Source: Micromonospora radicis (GTDB lineage: Bacteria > Actinomycetota > Actinomycetes > Mycobacteriales > Micromonosporaceae). Taken from it: a stretch of DNA of 64,000 bases. Where the stretch lies: positions 1-64,000 of the forward strand of contig NZ_QXEC01000015.1 of the NCBI RefSeq assembly GCF_003583405.1, read 5' to 3'. Position numbers and translations under genes: made by a program. Of the stretch, positions 16,615-24,781 are shown in pieces (within the stretch, counting starts at the first letter, position 1; each line of letters starts with the position of its first letter). Below the pieces are notes generated by a model that was not told where the DNA came from, searched no databases, and worked only from the letters and a program-made list of their open reading frames with translations.

Positions 16615-17939
16615 CGCTCACTTCCGGTGGTCGGCGTGATGTCGGGAACGTTGTCCACCGGTGAGGTCTGCGGAACCTCCAGGTCGAACAGTTCGCGCAG
16701 CAGCGCCGCGTACTGGTCGCCGCCGGGTTCGGCGGCGAGTTGGCGGACCCGCACGGTCGGTTGGTGCAGCAGCCGCTGGACCACCCGGTGCACGGTACGG
16801 GCCACCTCGGCGCGCTGGTCGTCGGTGAGGTCGGGGCGGCGCTGGGCGAGTCGGCGCAGCTCAGTGCCGACCACGTCGCCGGCCCGTCCACGCAGGGCGG
16901 CCACGGTCGGTGCCACGTCGGCGCCGCGCAGCCAGGTGAGGAAGGACTCGACCTCGGCTGCCACGATCCGCTCGACGGCGGCGGCGTCGGTGGCGGCCGG
17001 GCCATCGGCCAGCAGCGCCGCCATCCGGTCGATGTCGATCACCTCGACGCCGGGCAGTTCGGTCACGCCGGGCCCGACGTCGCGGGGTACGGCCAGGTCG
17101 AGCAGGACCAGTGGTCCGCGGTCCTGGTCGCGGCCGGCCACCGCGTCGGCGACGACCGCGCGGGTGAGGACCGGCTCGGTGGCGGCGGTGGCGGCCACTA
17201 CGATGTCCACCGTGGAAAGCGTGTCGGTCAGCTCGGCCATCGGCCGCGCGCCGGCGCCGTACGCCTCGGCCAGCCGCACGGCCCGGTCGTCGCTCCGGTT
17301 GGTGACGGTCAGCGGACCGGCGCCGAGCCGGGACAGCGTCGCCACGCCCAGCGAGCCCATCGCACCGGCGCCCACCACCAGTGCGGGCCGACCGGCCAGC
17401 TCGCCGCCGAGGTGGTCGGCGGCCAACCCCAGCGCGGCGGTGACCACGCTCTGGCCGGCCCGGTCGATGCCGGTCTCGGAGTGGGCCCGCTTGCCCACCC
17501 GCAGCGCCTGCTGCATCAGCTCGTGCAGCAGCCGCCCGGCGGTGTCCGCCCCGCTCGCCCAGTGGTAGGCGTCGCGGAGTTGGCCGAGGATCTGTGCCTC
17601 GCCGATCACCATCGAGTCGAGTCCGGCGGCGACCCGGAACACGTGGCCCACCGCGGCGGAGTCGAAGTGCACGTAGAGGTGGTTGGCCAGCGCCGCCGGC
17701 TGGCAGCCGGCCTGTTCGGCGAGGACGGCGCAGATGTCGCCGAGGCCGCCGTGGAAGCCGGAGACCGCCGCGTAGACCTCCACCCGGTTGCAGGTGGAGA
17801 CCAGTACGGCCTCACTGACGTACGGCTGCGCGACCAGGCGGTCCAGGGTGCGGGCGAGGTCGTTCGGGGCGACCGCGAGCCGTTCCAGGGTGGCGACCGG
17901 CGCAGTGCGGTACGACGCGCCCACGACGAGGAGCTTCAC
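16611..17939 (-). CDS. hemA: glutamyl-tRNA reductase
   Basis: This 442-residue HemA reduces glutamyl-tRNA(Glu) to glutamate-1-semialdehyde with NADPH, the first step of C5-pathway heme synthesis. The nucleophile Cys50 lies in LVSTCNRVEVYA. The NADPH domain has VVGAGAMGSLG and the C-terminal dimerisation helix follows. The GTG start forms a GTGA overlap with the rex stop; an upstream reading of the same frame is rex shadow. Being second in a Rex-headed operon, it is probably controlled by the NADH/NAD+ ratio, as in Streptomyces. Confidence 0.97.
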   Translation of the reverse strand: MKLLVVGASYRTAPVATLERLAVAPNDLARTLDRLVAQPYVSEAVLVSTCNRVEVYAAVSGFHGGLGDICAVLAEQAGCQPAALANHLYVHFDSAAVGHVFRVAAGLDSMVIGEAQILGQLRDAYHWASGADTAGRLLHELMQQALRVGKRAHSETGIDRAGQSVVTAALGLAADHLGGELAGRPALVVGAGAMGSLGVATLSRLGAGPLTVTNRSDDRAVRLAEAYGAGARPMAELTDTLSTVDIVVAATAATEPVLTRAVVADAVAGRDQDRGPLVLLDLAVPRDVGPGVTELPGVEVIDIDRMAALLADGPAATDAAAVERIVAAEVESFLTWLRGADVAPTVAALRGRAGDVVGTELRRLAQRRPDLTDDQRAEVARTVHRVVQRLLHQPTVRVRQLAAEPGGDQYAALLRELFDLEVPQTSPVDNVPDITPTTGSER

Positions 17940-18706
17940 GTGCCGATCGCCTCCTGGCTCTCGGTGACCGCGAGACCGCCCGGCAGGGCGGTGAGGGCGG
18001 ACCCACCGGTGGTGGGCAGCGCGGTCAGGGACGCCTTGCGGTGCTCGTGGAAGGACAGGATCTGCAGCTCGATGGCGAGGTCGACCTTGCGCACGTCGAC
18101 CCCGTCCGGGACCGAGAGTACGCACGGCGCGAAGTTCAGGATGCTCGTCACGCCGACGGCCACGAGCTGGTCGGCAACCGCCTGCGCGGCGGTGGCGGGG
18201 GTGGCGATGACCCCGATCGCGATCGACTCCTCGGCGGCCACCCGGGGCAGCTCGTCGACGTGCTGGACGGTCATCCCGTTGATCTCCTCGCCGACCCGCG
18301 CCGGGTCGGCGTCGAGCAGGGCGGCGATCCGGAAACCACGGCTGACGAAGCCGTCGTAGCCGGCCAGGGCGTGACCGAGGTTACCCACCCCGACCAGGGC
18401 GACGGCCCGACGCTGGGTGAGGCCGAGCACGTACTCGATCTGGTCGATCAGCAGGCCGACGTCGTACCCGACGCCACGGGTGCCGTACGAGCCGAGGTGG
18501 GAGAGATCCTTGCGGAGCTTCGCGGAGTTCACCCCGGCGGCGTTGGCCAGCCCCTCGCTGGAGATCGTCTCGTGGCCGGTTTCGGCGAGATTGTGCAGCG
18601 CACGGAGGTACTCGGGGAGCCGGGCCACCGTCGCCTCGGGCAGGTCCGGGAGCGCCGGTACGGCACCGGCGCGGCCGGGCGCGCCAGGGTGACGGTGCTG
18701 ACTCAT
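17936..18706 (-). CDS. rex: redox-sensing transcriptional repressor Rex
   Basis: This 256-residue Rex has an N-terminal winged helix (LPEYLRALHNLAETG, ISSEGLANAAGVNSAKLRKD) and a Rossmann domain with VALVGVGNLGHAL that binds NADH. High NADH releases Rex from DNA. The length includes a C-terminal extension of about 35 residues seen in actinobacterial members. The ATG of MSQHRHPG was chosen; the longer open frame has no plausible start signal. A near-perfect Rex operator lies 120 bases upstream over the promoter, so the operon is autoregulated. Confidence 0.96.
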   Translation of the reverse strand: MSQHRHPGAPGRAGAVPALPDLPEATVARLPEYLRALHNLAETGHETISSEGLANAAGVNSAKLRKDLSHLGSYGTRGVGYDVGLLIDQIEYVLGLTQRRAVALVGVGNLGHALAGYDGFVSRGFRIAALLDADPARVGEEINGMTVQHVDELPRVAAEESIAIGVIATPATAAQAVADQLVAVGVTSILNFAPCVLSVPDGVDVRKVDLAIELQILSFHEHRKASLTALPTTGGSALTALPGGLAVTESQEAIGT

Positions 18707-18814
18707 GAGACTCCGTGCGGTGCGATCCTCGACCAACTCCACCGGCCGGCCGTTTGGGGACTCCCGCTGGCGACCGGAATTGCCGGCTGTGCTAGCAGGG
18801 CGCGTCGGAATTAC

Positions 18815-18820
18815 AGAGTA
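18815..18820 (-). promoter_or_regulatory. probable -10 box of rex-hem operon
   Basis: On the minus strand TACTCT (TAnnnT) lies five bases downstream of the Rex operator. A repressor bound at the operator would cover the -35/-10 spacer, which fits negative control of the rex-hemACD-hemB transcript. Confidence 0.55.
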
Positions 18821-18825
18821 GGCGC

Positions 18826-18843
18826 TTGTGAAGACGTGCACAA
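18826..18843. promoter_or_regulatory. Rex operator (ROP)
   Basis: TTGTGAAGACGTGCACAA matches the Rex consensus TTGTGAAnnnnTTCACAA at 13 of its 14 defined positions; only one base of the right arm differs. It lies 120 bases upstream of rex, next to a TACTCT -10 box. In Streptomyces the rex-hemACD operon has the same organisation. Confidence 0.88.
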
Positions 18844-19041
18844 ATCGCGATCTTGTCGGCCCACCCCCCGCCCTCACCAGCCCCTCCAACCAACAAGATC
18901 GACCGGCACCCCATCCCGACCACCGCGCGATTATTGCTCAATCCCGACTTCTCTGACCAATCACACGCAGCGGCGGAGCCATTCCTATTGGTTGATCATG
19001 GAATCGAATGCCCGGAACGCTGCCATTCGGCGGCGGGCAGG
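18844..19041. other. non-coding stretch between rex promoter and HAD gene
   Basis: I find no gene here. It holds an inverted repeat CGATCTTGT (18848-18856) / ACAAGATCG (18893-18901) with a C-rich 36-nt interval, and an AT-richer patch near 18930-19010 containing ACCAAT...ATTGGT. Together with the rex leader the gap is about 335 bases. The repeat might be a terminator-like structure or an RNA element; nothing decides. Confidence 0.4.
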
Positions 19042-19710
19042 TCACGCCCGGCGGGTCACCCCGGCGAGGGCGGTGGCGAGGGTCACCGCCTCGGTGAGGG
19101 TGTCGGCGACCGGGTGGCCGGAGGCGCGCAGGCGAGCCTCGTCGGTGAACCCGCCGGAGTAGAGCACCGCTCGGCCACCGACGGAGCGGGCGGCGTCGGC
19201 GTCGTCGATCGAGTCGCCGATCAACACCACCGACGTACCGTGCACGCCGAGTTCGGCCAGGTGCCGGGTCAGCGACTCGGCCTTGCGGTCGCCACCGACC
19301 GTGGCCCGCAGCCCGTCGACCCGGGTGAACCGCCCGGTCAGACCGTACGTCTGGACCGCCGGCACCAACTCGTCGTGGAACCACATGGACAGCAGCGACT
19401 GGGTGCCGGGCCAGGCCGCCATCGCGTCCACCGCGTCGTGCGCCAGCTCACAGCCGGTCAGACCGATCCGGTACGCGTCGTGGAAGATCTTGTCCAGCCG
19501 ACCGAACGCCTCGTCGTCCACCGCCCGGCCGAGCACCTCGGCGTAGTAGTCGGCGATCGGCCGGCGAAAGCGAACCCGATGCTCCCGGGCGGTCACCGTC
19601 GGCCCGCCCTCGCTGACGAAGACGGCGTTGGTGCAGGCCACCACCAGGCTGAGGTCGTTGAGCAGGGTGCCGTTCCAGTCCCACACCAGATGGGGGCGCG
19701 CAGCGGTCAT
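19042..19710 (-). CDS. HAD-family phosphatase
   Basis: This 222-residue haloacid-dehalogenase hydrolase has motif I as VWDWNGTLLND (nucleophile Asp, with Asn replacing the second Asp's neighbour in a DxNGT form common in actinobacterial members), a helical cap, motif III Lys at DRKAESL and motif IV VLIGDSIDDADAA. It probably dephosphorylates a small metabolite; phosphoglycolate or a nucleotide are typical for the subfamily but not shown here. The ATG start gives MTAARPHLVWDW. The gene lies 48 bases downstream of the glutaredoxin gene on the same strand. Confidence 0.82.
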   Translation of the reverse strand: MTAARPHLVWDWNGTLLNDLSLVVACTNAVFVSEGGPTVTAREHRVRFRRPIADYYAEVLGRAVDDEAFGRLDKIFHDAYRIGLTGCELAHDAVDAMAAWPGTQSLLSMWFHDELVPAVQTYGLTGRFTRVDGLRATVGGDRKAESLTRHLAELGVHGTSVVLIGDSIDDADAARSVGGRAVLYSGGFTDEARLRASGHPVADTLTEAVTLATALAGVTRRA

Positions 19711-19758
19711 CGCCGCACCCTATCCGGCGACCACCCGCCCCCGTCAGCCCTGCAACCG

Positions 19759-20010
19759 CTACAGCTGCGGGGTGGTCAGATCCCGCAGGAGACGCTGCTC
19801 CTCGACCCGCCAGTAGCCGTGCTCCTTGCCGTCGAGCAGCACCACCGGCAGCCGGTCGCCGTACTCGCGCTCCAGGTCGGCGTCGCCGCTGACGTCCCGC
19901 TCGGTCCACCGGTCGCCGGTGACCGCGACCACCCGGTCGAGCGCCGCCTTGGCGTCCTCGCACAGGTGGCAGCCGGGTCGGGTGATCAGGGTCAGGCGGG
20001 GCTCGCGCAT
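19759..20010 (-). CDS. glutaredoxin-like protein
   Basis: This 83-residue thioredoxin-fold protein has the redox motif RPGCHLCEDAKAAL (CxxC), cis-Pro segment RLPVVLLDGKE and a final helix. It belongs to the DUF836/glutaredoxin-like group found next to hem genes in actinobacteria (the M. tuberculosis counterpart would be Rv0508, from memory). The likely role is thiol-disulfide exchange in the cytosol, possibly with mycothiol. The ATG was chosen because AAGGAG lies eight bases before it. Confidence 0.87.
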   Translation of the reverse strand: MREPRLTLITRPGCHLCEDAKAALDRVVAVTGDRWTERDVSGDADLEREYGDRLPVVLLDGKEHGYWRVEEQRLLRDLTTPQL

Positions 20011-20543
20011 CGGTCTCCTTCGTCGTGCCGGGCGGGAACACCTGAACCCGGCCAGGGTACGCCCACGGCGGACGTTCCGCTTCCGGGCACGCGAACCGGC
20101 GCCACCCGCCCGGCCCGCCGGGCCGGGCCGCCGCATTGCGCGCACGCGAGCCGGCGCCACCGGGGCGGCCCGCCGGGCCGGGCCGGGCGGACGCTCACCG
20201 GAGCACCCCGCAGTCCCGTGCACGGTACCGGCAGGCGTCACCCAGGGTGCCCGACGGACGCCTCCCGGGCGGGTCGTACCCGAAGTGGACCGCACCTCTA
20301 CGCGACCCCTCGCGGCACTGCCCACCACTGGCCTGACCTGCGGATCCATTGCGGATCACCCGGGTGGCGGATTGTCAACCACACTCGACGGACAACCGGT
20401 CCGCCAGGTGTGCGACGCGGCAGGAAATACTTTGGCCCTGTGTAACGGACTTGCCACGCGCGGGTGACGTTGGCCCTATCATCACTCGGGTCGGCTCACC
20501 CCATTTGCCGTGAGTCGACACCCCTCAGCCCGAGGAGGCCCCC
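20011..20543. other. 533-bp intergenic region upstream of bldN
   Basis: No convincing gene lies here. From 20088 to 20190 there are two imperfect copies (55-bp period) of a GC-only block, CACGCGARCCGGCGCCACC followed by a GGCCCGCCGGGCCGGGCC core able to fold. From 20420 on the DNA becomes AT-richer and holds the likely promoter of the bldN unit, including two similar segments TTGGCCCTGTGTAAC and TTGGCCCTATCATCA. Confidence 0.5.
20477..20482 (+). promoter_or_regulatory. candidate -10 box upstream of the bldN unit
   Basis: TATCAT fits TAnnnT and lies 62 bases before the short ORF that precedes bldN. TTGCCA at 20451 is a possible -35 but the 20-bp spacer is long. Strength and sigma dependence cannot be judged. 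Confidence 0.35.
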
Positions 20544-20690
20544 GTGCCCGTCAGCGCATTGGACCAGCACCTCAAGGGGATCTGCCGCCCGCCGGCACAC
20601 CCCGGAGCCGCCCTGTCCGGCGGCGACCAGACCCGTCCACCAACCCCCGCCGGAACGTCGGCCCACGACGGAACGGAGGTGGCGCGATGA
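20544..20690 (+). CDS. 48-aa ORF translationally coupled to bldN
   Basis: The GTG at 20544 follows a strong GAGGAGG ribosome site by five bases, and the frame runs 48 codons to a TGA that overlaps the bldN ATG (ATGA). The peptide begins VPVSALDQHLKGICRPP and is otherwise Pro/Ala/Gly-rich, with one Cys and no recognisable domain. It could be a leader peptide that couples or limits bldN translation, or a real small protein. The excellent ribosome site and exact ATGA junction are the evidence; conservation was not tested. Confidence 0.5.
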   Translation: MPVSALDQHLKGICRPPAHPGAALSGGDQTRPPTPAGTSAHDGTEVAR

Positions 20691-21628
20691 CCGCCTTCGG
20701 CTTCGCACCGCGCCCGATGGGACTGACCGGCCCGGCCGCCCGAATCCCGGTCAACGAACGCGGCGCCCACGCCCAGCAACAGGCGGCGGGAAACCTGACC
20801 GGCCGGGGCGAGAGCACCAGCCGGCGGGTGGGCAGCCGGCCACACCAGAACGAGCCTCCGCACCGACCATCGGTGCCGGGCGGCAACACCATGCCGGCCG
20901 GCGGGGTCGCCACCCCGAACCGCCCGACGATGCCCGCCCAGGCCCGGCGCAGCAGCGACGCACCGGTGACCGACCTGCCGGCGGCCGAGACCGCGGTGAT
21001 CCCCGCCGTGACCGCGCCGACCGGTACGTCCACCGGCTACCCGAGCCGACCGGACCCGTCCGACCCGGCCACCGAGGTGTGGGCGCTGGTCGAGCGCGCG
21101 CAGGCCGGCGAGGCCGAGGCGTTCGGGCTGATCTACGACCGTTACGTGGACACCGTCTTCCGCTTCGTCTACTTCCGGGTCGGCAACCGGCAACTCGCCG
21201 AGGACCTCACCTCCGACACCTTCCTGCGGGCACTCAAGCGGATCGGCAGCTTCACCTGGCAGGGCCGAGACCTCGGCGCCTGGCTGGTCACCATCGCGCG
21301 CAACCTGGTCGCCGACCACTTCAAGTCCGGTCGCTACCGGCTTGAGGTGACCACCGGCGACGTGCTCGACGCCGACCGCGAGGACCGCGGCCCGGAGGGC
21401 AGCCCGGAGGCGGCGGTGGTGGAACACATCACCAACGTCGCGCTGCTGAGCGCCGTCAAGCGCCTCAACCCGGAGCAGCAGGAGTGCATCGTGCTCCGCT
21501 TCCTCCAGGGCTTCTCGGTGGCCGAGACGGCCCGGGCGATGGGCAAGAACGAGGGCGCCATCAAGGCCCTGCAGTACCGCGCCGTCCGAGCCTTGGCCCG
21601 GCTGCTGCCGGAAGGCTTCCAGCCGTAG
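20687..21628 (+). CDS. bldN: ECF sigma factor, BldN-like
   Basis: This 313-residue ECF sigma factor has an N-terminal low-complexity extension of about 125 residues, then sigma-2 (AFGLIYDRYVDTVFRFVYFRV, EDLTSDTFLRALKRI, GAWLVTIARNLVADHFKS) and sigma-4 (LNPEQQECIVLRFLQGFSVAETARAMGKNEGAIKALQYRAVRAL). Streptomyces BldN is made as a pro-sigma with an N-terminal extension that is removed, and its anti-sigma RsbN is the next gene; both features are repeated here. The chosen ATG has GGAGG eight bases upstream. It probably directs developmental genes. Confidence 0.87.
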   Translation: MTAFGFAPRPMGLTGPAARIPVNERGAHAQQQAAGNLTGRGESTSRRVGSRPHQNEPPHRPSVPGGNTMPAGGVATPNRPTMPAQARRSSDAPVTDLPAAETAVIPAVTAPTGTSTGYPSRPDPSDPATEVWALVERAQAGEAEAFGLIYDRYVDTVFRFVYFRVGNRQLAEDLTSDTFLRALKRIGSFTWQGRDLGAWLVTIARNLVADHFKSGRYRLEVTTGDVLDADREDRGPEGSPEAAVVEHITNVALLSAVKRLNPEQQECIVLRFLQGFSVAETARAMGKNEGAIKALQYRAVRALARLLPEGFQP

Positions 21629-21735
21629 TCCCGGCGGTACCGCGTCCGCCCGCTACCGGCGATCGTCCGGGCAGGTCAGCGGCCGTTTCAGAGACTCACC
21701 GTGATCGCTTTGGGGGATTTCGCCCCTCGCCGGCC

Positions 21736-21764
21736 CGTAACCGGACCCCGGCGCGGCGCGTTTC
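21736..21764 (+). promoter_or_regulatory. candidate ECF (BldN-type) promoter before rsbN
   Basis: CGTAAC at 21736-21741 and CGTTTC at 21759-21764 are 17 bases apart, resembling the GTAAC/CGTT elements of ECF promoters. They lie about 150 bases before the anti-sigma start. In Streptomyces, rsbN is transcribed by BldN itself, so autoregulation is plausible; this is inferred from motif and position only. Confidence 0.35.
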
Positions 21765-21912
21765 TCCGGGTGCGACCGGTGACACCCGGACCCCCGGGTC
21801 CGTCCCACTGGTGGACGACGGCGCCCACGGCGTACGCCGTGGTGTCGGCGGTCATCGGTCGCTGGCGGTGACCGCGGCCGACCGGCCGCGCCCAGCGAGA
21901 GGAGGTGCCGCG

Positions 21913-22773
21913 GTGGACAACGCACTCTTCTCCCGTCGGCGCACCGAGCGCTTCGCGCAGCTTCTGGACGAAGCGAACGGTGGCCGACGCCATCACGTCC
22001 GCTCCCGGATCGACGACCAGCTCACGCCGCTCGTCGCGCTCGGCCGGCAACTCGGGGCCAATCCGCCCGAGCCGGCGGTCGACCCGGAGTTCCGGACCGG
22101 CCTGCGGGCGATGCTGCTGGCCACCGCCGTCCGGGAGGGCATCGGTACGCCACCCGCCACGACACCGGCCGAGAAGACCGGCGTCACCCGCGGGTCCCTG
22201 CTGCCGGCCGTCACCGCACGCCGGGCCCGCGCCCGCGGCGCGATCCTGGTGGGCATCGCGGCCGGCGCGATCGCCGTCTCCGGCATCTCGGCCGCCAGCG
22301 AGAACGCCGTACCCGGTGACGCGCTGTACGGCATGAAGCGCGGCACCGAGCGGGCCCAGCTCGCGCTCGCCAGCTCCGAGATCAGCCGGGGCCAGCTCTT
22401 CCTCGACTTCGCCGGGACCCGACTGGCCGAGGCGTCCGCCCTGCGCGGCAACCGGGTCGGCTACGGCGCGGTGCTGGACGACATGGACGCCGACACCCGG
22501 CAGGGCGTACGCCTGCTGACCGCGGCCGCCGCACAGCGCTCGGATCCCACGGCCCTGGACGCGGTCGATGCCTTCCTCACCCGGCAGCGCCGGGCCCTCG
22601 ACGTCCTGACCGACCGGGGCTCCCGTGCCGACCAGGAGCGCACCGCGCAGTCGTTGGCCCTGTTGGCGTCGGTGGGCGAGCGCGCCGACGCACTGCGCCT
22701 GGGCATCGCCTGTGGACAGCAGATCAGCACCGCCAGCGACGAACTCGGCCCCACGCCCGGCACCTGCCCCTGA
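21913..22773 (+). CDS. rsbN: RsbN-like anti-sigma factor (DUF5667)
   Basis: This 286-residue single-pass membrane protein has a cytoplasmic N-terminal part (FSRRRTERFAQLLDEANGG, the sigma-binding region in RsbN), one transmembrane segment near residues 115-135 (AILVGIAAGAIAVSGISAAS) and an extracytoplasmic DUF5667 domain (ENAVPGDALYGMKRGTERAQLALA). It should hold the BldN-like sigma factor inactive at the membrane. The GTG follows AGGAGG. It is separated from bldN by 284 bases, allowing its own promoter. Confidence 0.85.
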   Translation: MDNALFSRRRTERFAQLLDEANGGRRHHVRSRIDDQLTPLVALGRQLGANPPEPAVDPEFRTGLRAMLLATAVREGIGTPPATTPAEKTGVTRGSLLPAVTARRARARGAILVGIAAGAIAVSGISAASENAVPGDALYGMKRGTERAQLALASSEISRGQLFLDFAGTRLAEASALRGNRVGYGAVLDDMDADTRQGVRLLTAAAAQRSDPTALDAVDAFLTRQRRALDVLTDRGSRADQERTAQSLALLASVGERADALRLGIACGQQISTASDELGPTPGTCP

Positions 22774-22878
22774 CCTGGTGACCAGCACACGACCACTGGG
22801 ATCCACGGCCCGGGCGGTACCCGAATCCGCCAGCTACCCTCGCGAAGGGATCGCAGCCGTCGAGGTGAGGGGGAACGG

Positions 22879-23748
22879 GTGGCGCGCAGCCGGAAGGTGA
22901 CCGTCAGCACCGATGTGCACGGGCACACCGCCGGTTGGGCAGAGACCGACCCGGCTCCCCCGGCGGCGCCGGATCCACGCGCCGCAGCCTTCTTCGACGT
23001 GGACAACACGATGATGCAGGGCGCCTCGATCTACTGGTTCGCTCGCGGTCTCGCCGCACGCAAGTACTTCACCACCACCGACCTGGCCCGGTTCGCCTGG
23101 CAGCAGCTGCGCTTCCGGGTGCTCGCCCGCGAACACGCCGGGGACATGTCCCAGGCCAAGGAGGCCGCCCTCGCCTTCGTGGAGGGCTGGCGGGTGGAGG
23201 ACGTCGAACGGCTCACCGAGGAGATCTTCGACGAGCTGATGGCGCCCCGGATCTGGGCCGGGAGCCGCCGGCTGGCCCAGCGGCACCTGGACGTCGGTGA
23301 GCGGGTCTGGCTGGTCAGTGCCGCGCCCGTGGAGATCGGCCGGGTGATCGCCGCGCGGCTCGGGCTGACCGGTGCGATCGGCACCGTCGCCGAGATCGCC
23401 GACGGGGCGTACACCGGCCGGTTGGTCGGTGACCTGATGCACGGTCCGGCCAAGGCGGAGGCGGTAACCCAGCTCGCCGTCGTGGAAGGGCTGGAGCTGA
23501 GCCGCTGCACCGCCTACAGCGATTCCGCCAACGACCTGCCGATGCTCTCCGCGGTGGGCCGGGCGGTGGCGGTCAACCCGGACACCACCCTGCTCCGGCA
23601 GGCACGCCGGCACGGCTGGGAGGTACGCGACTTCCGCACCGGTCGCCGGGCCGTCAAGATCGCCGTTCCGTCGACGGCCGCCGCCGGGCTGGTGGCCGGC
23701 GCGGTCACCGCCGGTGTGGTGCTGCAACGTCGACGCCGCAACGGTTGA
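22879..23748 (+). CDS. HAD-IB hydrolase (SerB-like)
   Basis: This 289-residue HAD-superfamily IB enzyme has motif I AAAFFDVDNTMMQGAS, motif II LVSAAP, motif III in GPAKAEAV and motif IV YSDSANDLPML. A hydrophobic, possibly membrane-attached tail near the C-terminus (AAAGLVAGAVTAGVVLQRRRR) is followed by a basic end. It is annotated in relatives as SerB1 or as a lysophospholipid-linked phosphatase; the acyltransferase gene facing it makes a lipid substrate conceivable. The GTG follows GAGGGGG. It is convergent with the acyltransferase gene. Confidence 0.83.
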   Translation: MARSRKVTVSTDVHGHTAGWAETDPAPPAAPDPRAAAFFDVDNTMMQGASIYWFARGLAARKYFTTTDLARFAWQQLRFRVLAREHAGDMSQAKEAALAFVEGWRVEDVERLTEEIFDELMAPRIWAGSRRLAQRHLDVGERVWLVSAAPVEIGRVIAARLGLTGAIGTVAEIADGAYTGRLVGDLMHGPAKAEAVTQLAVVEGLELSRCTAYSDSANDLPMLSAVGRAVAVNPDTTLLRQARRHGWEVRDFRTGRRAVKIAVPSTAAAGLVAGAVTAGVVLQRRRRNG

Positions 23749-23797
23749 GCAGCGCCGGCCCGGCCATCCTTCGAGCCGGGGTACGGCCGGAGTTCGA

Positions 23798-24781
23798 CTA
23801 CGGCCCGAACGGGTCCGGTCGGCGTTCGAGTAGCTGGTGCAGGGTCTGCTGGATCGTCTCGCGCACCTGATCGGCAAGGTTGAACACGACCAGCGGGTCG
23901 TCCGCGGAATCGACCAGGTGGGCGGTCGGGATCGGCGGGCAGAACTCGATCAGCCACTTGCTCGGCAGCGGCACCATGCCCAGCGGGCCGAGCCAGGGGA
24001 AGGTCGGCGTCACCGGGAAGTAGGGCAGTTTGAGCAGCCGGGCGAGCGGCTTGAGGTCGGCGAGCATCGGGTAGATCTCCTCGCCGCCGACGATGGCGAC
24101 CGGGATGATCGGAGTACCGGTGCGCAGCGCCGCCGAGACGAAGCCACCTCGACCGAAGCGTTGCAGCTTGTAGCGATCCGAGTACAGCTTGCCGATGCCC
24201 TTGAAGCCCTCCGGGAAGACGCCCACCAGCTCACCGCCGCGCAACAGCCGCTCGGCGTCCGGGTTGCAGGCGACCGTGCCGCCGGTCTTACGGGCGAGTT
24301 CGGAGATCACCGGCATCCGGAAGACCAGGTCGGCGGCGAGCAACCGCAGGTAGCGGTGGTCCGGGTGTTCGTGGTGCAGTGCCGTGGAGAGGATCAGCGC
24401 GTCCAGGGCGACTGCGCCGGAGTGGTTGCCCACCACCAGCCCCGCCCCGTCGGCGGGTACGTTCTCCAGCCCGGTCACCTCGGTACGGAACCAGTCCCGG
24501 TAGAGCCGGCGGAGCAGGGGGTGGAAGACCGCCTCGGTCAGCTCCGGGTCGAAACCGAACTCGTCCACCTCGTAGTCGCCGGCCAGCCGACGGCGCAGGA
24601 ACGCCAGCCCGCCCGCGACCCGCCGGTCCCAGACGTCACCGGAGCGGTCCGGTACCGCCGGTGCGATCGGCTCGGCCGGGCGGTGCCCGTTGCTGCGGGC
24701 CCGGTCCTCGTCCGCGCCCGCCGGCACCTCGTGCCACTCGTCGAGCGGCAGGTCGTCACGCCGCTCCGCCGACCCGGTCAC
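23798..24781 (-). CDS. PlsC-type lysophospholipid acyltransferase
   Basis: This 327-residue protein has the acyltransferase block I VGNHSGAVALDALIL (catalytic His and Asp, HX4D), block III GVFPEGFKGIGK and block IV IIPVAIVGGEEIYP. It transfers acyl groups to a lysophosphatidic acid or related acceptor at the inner membrane face. The N-terminal 60 residues are disordered and charged. The GTG overlaps the epimerase stop (GTGA), so the two genes are co-translated. The same pair is conserved next to the bS22 and HTH genes in mycobacteria (Rv0501-Rv0502, from memory). Confidence 0.87.
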   Translation of the reverse strand: MTGSAERRDDLPLDEWHEVPAGADEDRARSNGHRPAEPIAPAVPDRSGDVWDRRVAGGLAFLRRRLAGDYEVDEFGFDPELTEAVFHPLLRRLYRDWFRTEVTGLENVPADGAGLVVGNHSGAVALDALILSTALHHEHPDHRYLRLLAADLVFRMPVISELARKTGGTVACNPDAERLLRGGELVGVFPEGFKGIGKLYSDRYKLQRFGRGGFVSAALRTGTPIIPVAIVGGEEIYPMLADLKPLARLLKLPYFPVTPTFPWLGPLGMVPLPSKWLIEFCPPIPTAHLVDSADDPLVVFNLADQVRETIQQTLHQLLERRPDPFGP

